Below the pieces are notes generated by a model that was given only the letters and a program-made list of their open reading frames with translations, ran no database searches and had not been told where the DNA came from. The position numbers and the translations under genes are program-made. A stretch of DNA of 55,107 nt, from assembly GCF_020554865.1 (NCBI RefSeq), contig NZ_JAJCIC010000032.1:1-55107 (forward strand). Reading direction: 5' to 3'. This document shows positions 49,653 through 55,107 of this stretch, piece by piece; positions within the stretch are counted from its first letter, which is position 1, and each line of letters opens with the position of its first letter. Source of the stretch: Lacrimispora sp. 210928-DFI.3.58 (lineage in GTDB: Bacteria > Bacillota > Clostridia > Lachnospirales > Lachnospiraceae).

Positions 49653-50855
49653 ATGCTGAAAGGAAAAACCATACTTTTAGGGGTGACAGGCAGCATTGCT
49701 GCCTATAAAATTGCTTATCTTGCCAGTGCATTGGTGAAAAAGGGAGCACAGGTCCATGTGCTTATGACAGAGAATGCAGTGAATTTCATCAACCCCATAA
49801 CCTTTGAGACATTGACAGGCCACAAGTGCCTGGTGGACACGTTTGACCGCAATTTTGAGTTCAGCGTGGAGCATGTGGCGCTTGCAAAAGCGGCGGATGT
49901 GGTGATGATTGCTCCGGCCTCCGCCAATGTGATCGGAAAGATCGCCCACGGCATTGCAGATGACATGCTGACCACAACCGTCATGGCCTGCCCATGCAGG
50001 AAGATCATTGCCCCGGCAATGAATACCAGGATGTATGAAAACCCGATCCTCCAGGATAATCTGAGGATCCTGGAGCATTACGGGATGGAGGTCATAAAGC
50101 CTGCTACCGGCTACCTGGCCTGCGGAGATACGGGGGCAGGGAAAATGCCGGAGCCGGAGGTGCTGTTTGAATATATCCTCAGGGAAGCAGGCTATCCCAA
50201 GGACCTGACAGGAAAGAGGATCCTGGTGACGGCGGGACCAACCAGGGAGGCCATTGACCCGGTGCGCTACATCACCAATCATTCCACGGGGAAAATGGGC
50301 TATGCCATTGCAAAGACAGCTGCCTTCAGGGGAGCAGAGGTGACCCTTGTGAGCGGTCCGGTGGATATCACGCCTCCGCCTTTCGTGGATATGGTAAGGA
50401 TAGAAAGCGCCAGAGAGATGTTTGACGCAGTGACAAGCCGCAGCGAGGCTCAGGATGTGATCATCAAGGCTGCGGCTGTGGCTGACTACAGGCCTGTAAA
50501 TGTGGGCACGGAGAAGATCAAAAAGAAAGACGGCGACATGTCCATTGCCTTAGAGCGGACAGATGATATCCTGGGATGGCTGGGAAACCACCGCCGGGAG
50601 GGGCAGTTTTTGTGCGGCTTTTCCATGGAAACTCAGAACATGCTGGAGAATTCCAGGGCAAAGCTTGCAAAAAAGAACATTGATATGATCGTTGCCAATA
50701 ACCTGAAGGTGGAGGGAGCCGGCTTTGGCACAGATACCAATGTGGTGACCATTATCACAAAGGATGCAGAGAAGGAGCTGCCCATGATGAGCAAGGAGGC
50801 AGTAGCAGATGCGCTGCTGACGGAGATCATGGGACGGATGGAAAAAGGAGCATAA
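49653..50855 (+). CDS. coaBC: Bifunctional phosphopantothenoylcysteine synthase/decarboxylase CoaBC
   Basis: The ATG at 49653 after GGGAGG gives 400 residues; a longer frame runs into coaX. The CoaC decarboxylase half (1-180) has the FMN loop GVTGSIAAYK, catalytic His74, the PAMN block (121-124) and ACGDTGAGKM with Cys157. The CoaB synthase half (about 187-400) has ILVTAGPTREAIDPVRYITNHSTGKMG and the KxKK loop (KIKKKDGD). It makes 4'-phosphopantetheine from phosphopantothenate and cysteine. A possible promoter TTCAAT-16-TATGAT lies at 49532-49559. Confidence 0.96.
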   Translation: MLKGKTILLGVTGSIAAYKIAYLASALVKKGAQVHVLMTENAVNFINPITFETLTGHKCLVDTFDRNFEFSVEHVALAKAADVVMIAPASANVIGKIAHGIADDMLTTTVMACPCRKIIAPAMNTRMYENPILQDNLRILEHYGMEVIKPATGYLACGDTGAGKMPEPEVLFEYILREAGYPKDLTGKRILVTAGPTREAIDPVRYITNHSTGKMGYAIAKTAAFRGAEVTLVSGPVDITPPPFVDMVRIESAREMFDAVTSRSEAQDVIIKAAAVADYRPVNVGTEKIKKKDGDMSIALERTDDILGWLGNHRREGQFLCGFSMETQNMLENSRAKLAKKNIDMIVANNLKVEGAGFGTDTNVVTIITKDAEKELPMMSKEAVADALLTEIMGRMEKGA

Positions 50856-50910
50856 AGCCCGGAGGCCGGGCAGGGCAAAACCCTTGACTTTAAATACCAA
50901 TCATAATAGA

Positions 50911-51080
50911 ATACCCTCAGTGGACAAGGGCACGCACGCCCCAACCGTCGTCTTTTGGCGGCTGGCCGCGTTAACGTCAGTCGGCGTACGTCCAGTACGC
51001 CTCCATCCGTTGCCTTGCCAGCTGTCAAAAGACGACGATTGAGGCGCAGAACCGTGTGTTCCCTTGTCCACTGAGGGTAT
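50911..51080. mobile_element. MITE/REP-like palindromic element
   Basis: A 170-base element with perfect 20-base terminal inverted repeats (50911-50930 and 51061-51080, starting ATACCCTCAGTGG). Inner arms also pair (CGTCGTCTTTTG at 50946-50957 with CAAAAGACGACG at 51026-51037), and the centre holds a hairpin GGCGTAC/GTACGCC (50983-51001). It is much richer in GC than its flanks and has no coding capacity. If the outermost TA is taken as target duplication, it would resemble MITEs moved by TA-targeting transposases. Confidence 0.75.
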
Positions 51081-51110
51081 GTTAACAAAAAGAGAACGGA
51101 GGATAAACCC

Positions 51111-52715
51111 TTGTCACAGACAGATCACCAGATGACAGAAGAAATAAAAAAGCGGAGAACATTTGCTATCATTTCCCACCCAGATGCAGGTAAGACCACA
51201 CTGACAGAAAAATTCCTTCTTTACGGCGGCGCCATCAACCTGGCAGGAACGGTAAAGGGCAGGAAGGCTGCGAAGCATGCTGTTTCCGACTGGATGGATA
51301 TTGAGAAGGAGAGAGGTATTTCTGTCACCTCATCTGCCATGCAGTTTAATTATGAAGGCTTCTGCATCAACATCCTGGATACTCCCGGACACCAGGATTT
51401 CTCCGAGGATACCTACCGTACATTGATGGCTGCGGATTCTGCGGTCATGGTAATTGACGGCTCCAAGGGCGTGGAGGCCCAGACCATTAAGCTGTTTAAG
51501 GTATGTGTGATGCGCAACATCCCTATTTTTACTTTTATCAACAAATTCGACCGTGAAGCGAGAGATCCTTATGAGCTGTTGGATGAGATCGAGGATGTAC
51601 TGGGCATCCGCACCTGCCCGGTGAACTGGCCTATTGGCTGCGGAAAGAGCTTTAAGGGCGTTTACGACAGGTTTACAAAGAAGATCACGACCTTCACTGC
51701 TGCCATGGGCGGCGCAAAAGAGGTGGCAAGCCGGGAATTCGGCGTGGATTCCCCGGAGGTGGATTCTGTGATCGGACAGGACTACCACAGTCAGCTGCTG
51801 GACGACATTGAACTCCTGGACGGGGCCAGCGATGAGCTGGACATGGAGCGGGTGCAGAAGGGCGACTTATCACCGGTATTCTTCGGATCTGCGCTGACAA
51901 ACTTCGGCGTTGAGACATTTTTGGAGCATTTCCTGAAAATGACCACCCCGCCTCTTTCCAGAAAAACGCTGACAGGGGAGATCAATCCTATGAGGCCGGA
52001 CTTCTCTGCCTTTGTCTTCAAGATCCAGGCAAATATGAACAAGGCCCACAGGGACAGGATCGCGTTTATGCGAATCTGCTCCGGTAAGTTTGAGGCCGGC
52101 ATGGAGGTCAACCATGTACAGGGCGGCAAGAAGATCCGCCTGACCCAGCCCCAGCAGCTGATGGCCCAGGACCGCAAGATCGTGGAGGAGGCCTATGCGG
52201 GGGATATCATCGGCGTTTTTGACCCTGGTATCTTCTCAATTGGAGATACCCTGTGCACTTCCAATGAAAAATTTGAATTTGAGGGCATACCTACCTTTGC
52301 ACCGGAGCATTTCGCCAGAGTGCGCCAGGTGGATACCATGAAGCGCAAGCAGTTCATCAAGGGCGTCAACCAGATCGCCCAGGAGGGCGCGATCCAGATC
52401 TTTCAGGAGTTCAACTCCGGTATGGAGGAGATCATTGTGGGAGTAGTGGGAGTCCTGCAGTTTGAGGTACTTACCTACCGTCTCCAGAATGAGTATAACG
52501 TAGAGGTCATCTTAGAAAAGCTGCCCTTTGAGCATATCCGCTGGGTAGAGAATCCGGAGGAGATCGATGTAGCCAGGATACAGGGTACATCCGACATGAA
52601 GAGGATCAAGGACTTAAAAGATAACCCGCTGCTGCTGTTCATTAACAGCTGGAGCGTTGGTATGGTCCTGGACAGAAACCCAGGATTGAAATTAGCGGAG
52701 TTTGGCAAAAACTAA
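51111..52715 (+). CDS. prfC: Peptide chain release factor 3, RF3
   Basis: 534 residues from a TTG nine bases after GGAGG. GTPase motifs are intact: G1 SHPDAGKTT (22-30), G2 KERGISVTSSAMQF, G3 DTPGHQDFSEDTYRTL and G4 NKFDREARDP. Domain II and III blocks, for example FVFKIQANMNKAHRDRIAFMRICSG and FQEFNSGMEEIIVGVVGVLQFEV, are typical of RF3. It recycles RF1/RF2 from the ribosome after termination. It begins 31 bases after a palindromic element whose presence may affect its transcription. Confidence 0.96.
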   Translation: MSQTDHQMTEEIKKRRTFAIISHPDAGKTTLTEKFLLYGGAINLAGTVKGRKAAKHAVSDWMDIEKERGISVTSSAMQFNYEGFCINILDTPGHQDFSEDTYRTLMAADSAVMVIDGSKGVEAQTIKLFKVCVMRNIPIFTFINKFDREARDPYELLDEIEDVLGIRTCPVNWPIGCGKSFKGVYDRFTKKITTFTAAMGGAKEVASREFGVDSPEVDSVIGQDYHSQLLDDIELLDGASDELDMERVQKGDLSPVFFGSALTNFGVETFLEHFLKMTTPPLSRKTLTGEINPMRPDFSAFVFKIQANMNKAHRDRIAFMRICSGKFEAGMEVNHVQGGKKIRLTQPQQLMAQDRKIVEEAYAGDIIGVFDPGIFSIGDTLCTSNEKFEFEGIPTFAPEHFARVRQVDTMKRKQFIKGVNQIAQEGAIQIFQEFNSGMEEIIVGVVGVLQFEVLTYRLQNEYNVEVILEKLPFEHIRWVENPEEIDVARIQGTSDMKRIKDLKDNPLLLFINSWSVGMVLDRNPGLKLAEFGKN

Positions 52716-53030
52716 GCCGCGCAAGGCTGTGCCGCAGAGCGCGTCAGGGAAAGCCCGTTTCCCCTGACGCGCTCGGTGACACAGCCTTATGGGGCTCAGC
52801 CCCCCGGACCTGGAAAGCCTTCGGATTCCCAGATCTGGTAGCGCGGCGGGACGGAAGCGATTTCCCGGCAATACGCGCACCAGCCGCAATCCTTCAGCAG
52901 ATATCGCAGCTGGCCAGCCGCACCGAAACAGCGAATACCGCGTCCGCACAGCCGCAATCCCGCAACTCATAACCCATCCACAAAAACCAATCAACAAGCA
53001 AGATACCATATACAAGGAGGCAACAAAAAT
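52716..53030. other. GC-rich structured intergenic region
   Basis: 315 bases with a large hairpin: AAGGCTGTG (52723-52731) pairs with CACAGCCTT (52780-52788), and GAGCGCGTCAGGG (52737-52749) pairs with CCCTGACGCGCTC (52762-52774). A smaller GGGGC/GCCCC stem follows at 52791-52803. No T run is present. The second half repeats CAGCCGCAATCC twice. The yqeY ribosome site AAGGAGG closes the region. Confidence 0.7.
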
Positions 53031-53477
53031 ATGAGCAAGATCGACATCGTAAGAGCAGCCATGGTAGAAGCCATGAAGGCAAAAGACAAAGCGAGAAAAG
53101 ATTCCCTTTCCATGCTCCTTTCCGCTCTGAAAAATGCCCAGATCGATAAGCGTGAGCCGCTGACAGAGGCAGAGGAGGATGCCATTGTAAAGAAAGAGAT
53201 CAAGCAGACGCAGGAGACCTTTGATCTGGCTCCTGCAGAGCGCCAGGATATCCGCGATGAGGCAGCTGCCAGGATCGCGGTTTACAAGGAATTTGCGCCG
53301 GAGGACATGAGTGTGGAGCAGATCAAAGAGGTGATCGCCTCCGTTCTCACCGAACTGGGCATCGAGACCCCTACGCCAAAGGACAAGGGAGCGATCATGA
53401 AGGTGCTCATGCCAAAGGTAAAGGGCAAGGCAGACGGAAAAGTAGTAAACGAGACCCTGGCTTCCATACTGAAATAA
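53031..53477 (+). CDS. yqeY: GatB/YqeY domain protein
   Basis: 148 residues, standard length. The all-helical YqeY fold shows RKDSLSMLLSALKNAQIDKRE near the N-terminus, EEDAIVKKEIKQTQET in the middle and KGAIMKVLMPKVKGKADGKVVNETL at the end. The same domain forms the tail of GatB, where it contacts tRNA; the role of free YqeY is not settled. It lies after prfC and before pepV, each with its own spacer. Confidence 0.93.
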   Translation: MSKIDIVRAAMVEAMKAKDKARKDSLSMLLSALKNAQIDKREPLTEAEEDAIVKKEIKQTQETFDLAPAERQDIRDEAAARIAVYKEFAPEDMSVEQIKEVIASVLTELGIETPTPKDKGAIMKVLMPKVKGKADGKVVNETLASILK

Positions 53478-53559
53478 AGCAAAGTTTCCTGTAAAGCTCC
53501 GCCGCAAAGAGGCGGTGTCCCGCTCACCAGACGTTCATGGTGCGGTGGCGCGTCCGCTG

Positions 53560-53612
53560 CTGGGCGCCTGCAGGTTTCCTGTGAGAGCCCGCTGCCGGAC
53601 GCATGCAGGTTT
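53560..53612 (+). repeat. Two copies of a GC(A/C)TGCAGGTTT motif
   Basis: CTGGGCGCCTGCAGGTTT (53560-53577) and CCGGACGCATGCAGGTTT (53595-53612) lie between yqeY and pepV, and a third close copy is at 15743-15760. They may belong to a dispersed intergenic repeat. Confidence 0.45.
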
Positions 53613-53636
53613 TAGAAGAAAAGGAGAAGAAATATC

Positions 53637-55040
53637 ATGTACAAGGAACAGATCACACAATTCATAGACAGCCACAAGGAGGAGATGATCAAGGATATCT
53701 GTACGCTCTGTTGCATCAACAGTGAGCGTATGACTCCCAGCGAGGGAAAGCCCTATGGGGAAGGCCCTGCTGCCGCTTTGGAGGCGGCGATCGAGATGGC
53801 AAAGGGCTATGGCTTTGCTGTGCGCAATTATGACAATTACGTTATGACAGCCGATTTAAATGCTGGAGAGAAGCAGCTGGATATCCTGGCCCATCTGGAT
53901 GTAGTTCCGGCAGGCGAGGGCTGGCAGGTAACAGCGCCCTTTGAGCCTGTGGTAAAAGACGGCAGGCTCTATGGCCGCGGCACAGCAGACGATAAGGGCC
54001 CGGCAGTGGCGGGACTTTATGCCATGAGGGCAGTAAAGGAGCTGGGACTTCCGATCAAGAAAAATGTGCGCCTGATCCTGGGTACAGACGAGGAGTGCGG
54101 AAGCTCTGACATTGCAGAATATTACAAGGTGGAGAAGGAAGCTCCCATGACCTTTTCACCGGATGCCGAGTTCCCTGTGATCAATACAGAGAAGGGACGC
54201 CTTCCGGGAAAGTTTTCCGCCTCCTTTGAACCTTCAGAGGCTATGCCCAGACTGGTGAGCCTGAATGCCGGAATCAAGGTGAATGTAGTGCCTGGAAAGG
54301 CAAAGGCAGTGGTAGCAGGCCTTTCCGTGGAGGAAATGGAAAAGACAGCAAAGGCAGTTCAGGAGGAGACCGGCATTTCCTTTACCTTTGAGAAGGCAGA
54401 GGACGGCATCCGGATCACTGCCCAGGGAGCCGGGGCGCACGCTTCCACACCTCAGGAGGGAAAGAATGCCCTGACAGGACTGGTAGCCTATATCATCCGC
54501 CTGCCCCTTGCTCCCTGCCCGCAGCTTGAAGCCATGAAGAGCCTGGCGGAGCTTTTCCCCCATGGAGATACCTGTGGAAAAGCCCTGGGCATTGACATGG
54601 AGGATGAGATATCAGGAGCCCTGACTCTGGCCTTTGACCTGCTGGAGGTGAAGGCTGACAGCTTAGAGGGCGTGTTTGACTGCCGCAGCCCGCTTTGTGC
54701 CAATGAGGACAATGCCCTGAAGGTAGCAAAGAAGAGGATGGCAGACAAGGGGCTTATCCTTCATGCGGACGCTATGGGAGAACCACATCATGTAGCAGGG
54801 GATTCCCTTTTTGTGAAAACGCTGTTAAAGGCCTATGAGGAATATACGGGCCTGGAGGGCAGCTGCCAGTCCACAGGCGGCGGCACCTATGTACATCATC
54901 TGAAGAACGGAGTTGCTTTCGGCGCAGCTATGCCGGGAACAGACAACAGGATGCACGGTGCAGATGAGTTTGCTGTGGTAGATGAGCTTCTCACAAGCGC
55001 GAAGATCTTTGCCCAGGTGATCGTAGATCTCTGCTCATAA
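53637..55040 (+). CDS. pepV: Dipeptidase PepV, M20 family
   Basis: 467 residues, the PepV length. Zinc-site motifs are ILAHLDVVPAGEGW (near 81-94), GRGTADDKGP (near 115-124), GTDEECGSSD (near 150-159) and the late PGTDNRMHGADE. The lid domain (about 185-385) is larger than in other M20 enzymes, as in Lactobacillus PepV, which binds and cuts unspecific dipeptides including beta-Ala-His. AAGGAG precedes the ATG. It ends about 70 bases before the window edge. Confidence 0.94.
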   Translation: MYKEQITQFIDSHKEEMIKDICTLCCINSERMTPSEGKPYGEGPAAALEAAIEMAKGYGFAVRNYDNYVMTADLNAGEKQLDILAHLDVVPAGEGWQVTAPFEPVVKDGRLYGRGTADDKGPAVAGLYAMRAVKELGLPIKKNVRLILGTDEECGSSDIAEYYKVEKEAPMTFSPDAEFPVINTEKGRLPGKFSASFEPSEAMPRLVSLNAGIKVNVVPGKAKAVVAGLSVEEMEKTAKAVQEETGISFTFEKAEDGIRITAQGAGAHASTPQEGKNALTGLVAYIIRLPLAPCPQLEAMKSLAELFPHGDTCGKALGIDMEDEISGALTLAFDLLEVKADSLEGVFDCRSPLCANEDNALKVAKKRMADKGLILHADAMGEPHHVAGDSLFVKTLLKAYEEYTGLEGSCQSTGGGTYVHHLKNGVAFGAAMPGTDNRMHGADEFAVVDELLTSAKIFAQVIVDLCS

Positions 55041-55107
55041 GTGAGATGGGGCAAAAATGTAGGTTTGTCAAACATTTGTTACACTGACTGCAAATAATTC
55101 TTTAGCA

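Noticed and set aside
52692..53507. 271-codon minus-strand frame over prfC's end and yqeY
   Set aside because: It is antisense to yqeY and a structured intergenic region, has low-complexity composition and no ribosome site.

Overview
The window looks like chromosome from an anaerobic Clostridia species, most likely Lachnospiraceae. The reasons are strong GGAGG ribosome sites with ATG/GTG/TTG starts, sigma-A type promoters (TTGACA-17-TATAAT), tRNAs without encoded CCA, choline-binding-type cell-wall repeats, an M23/CtpA cell-division cluster behind ftsEX, and lipoproteins with Clostridia-type lipoboxes. No rRNA, CRISPR array or replication origin is visible.

Left part (1-21.4 kb). After the 3' end of a tRNA-Gly come a GNAT acetyltransferase, a lipoprotein and a small unknown gene. 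Next is a four-gene ABC importer (3070-9180): a DUF3798 binding lipoprotein, a RbsA-like double ATPase and two permeases, the first carrying an unusual helical ectodomain. A beta-hydroxyacid dehydrogenase and a DUF554 protein diverge from a shared inverted-repeat promoter. They are followed by an aminotransferase, VanZ, truA, a CDF cation exporter and an ECF sigma factor. Two identical tRNA-Gln(CTG) genes bracket an IS1182-like transposase remnant and an M20 peptidase/YfcC permease operon. FatA-type thioesterase, CvfB and YitT follow.

Middle (21.7-28.5 kb). A MsmX/UgpC-type sugar ABC ATPase precedes a cdaR-ftsE-ftsX-M23 hydrolase-ctpA row that couples a sugar-diacid-type regulator to septal peptidoglycan hydrolysis.

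Accessory block (28.5-45.3 kb). In many Clostridia ctpA is followed closely by uvrB; here about 17 kb separate them. The block holds a secreted FMN-binding protein with two near-identical 213-residue repeats, a MarR/MATE pair, an unknown lipoprotein, a protease-less Lon-like AAA+ ATPase with an altered Walker B, a nitroreductase, and an ArsR plus metallochaperone plus P1B-ATPase set in which the ATPase is cut by an amber codon. It continues with a MATE/AraC pair whose promoters share an identical repeat at the same spacing. An AT-rich stretch follows, with a phosphoesterase, a diverged uvrB fragment, decayed AlbA/AAA-4 and kinase-like fragments, and an orphan YhcG/DUF1016 nuclease. The block ends at intact uvrB.

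Right part (45.3-55.1 kb). Core genes return: uvrB, a secreted cell-wall-binding repeat protein, divergent coaX and coaBC, a MITE-like palindromic element with perfect 20-bp terminal repeats, prfC, yqeY and the dipeptidase pepV.

The best candidates for undescribed biology are the DUF3798 importer with its ectodomain permease, the tandem-repeat flavoprotein, and the Lon-like ATPase. All functional calls come from reading translated sequence and motifs; no database search was run.
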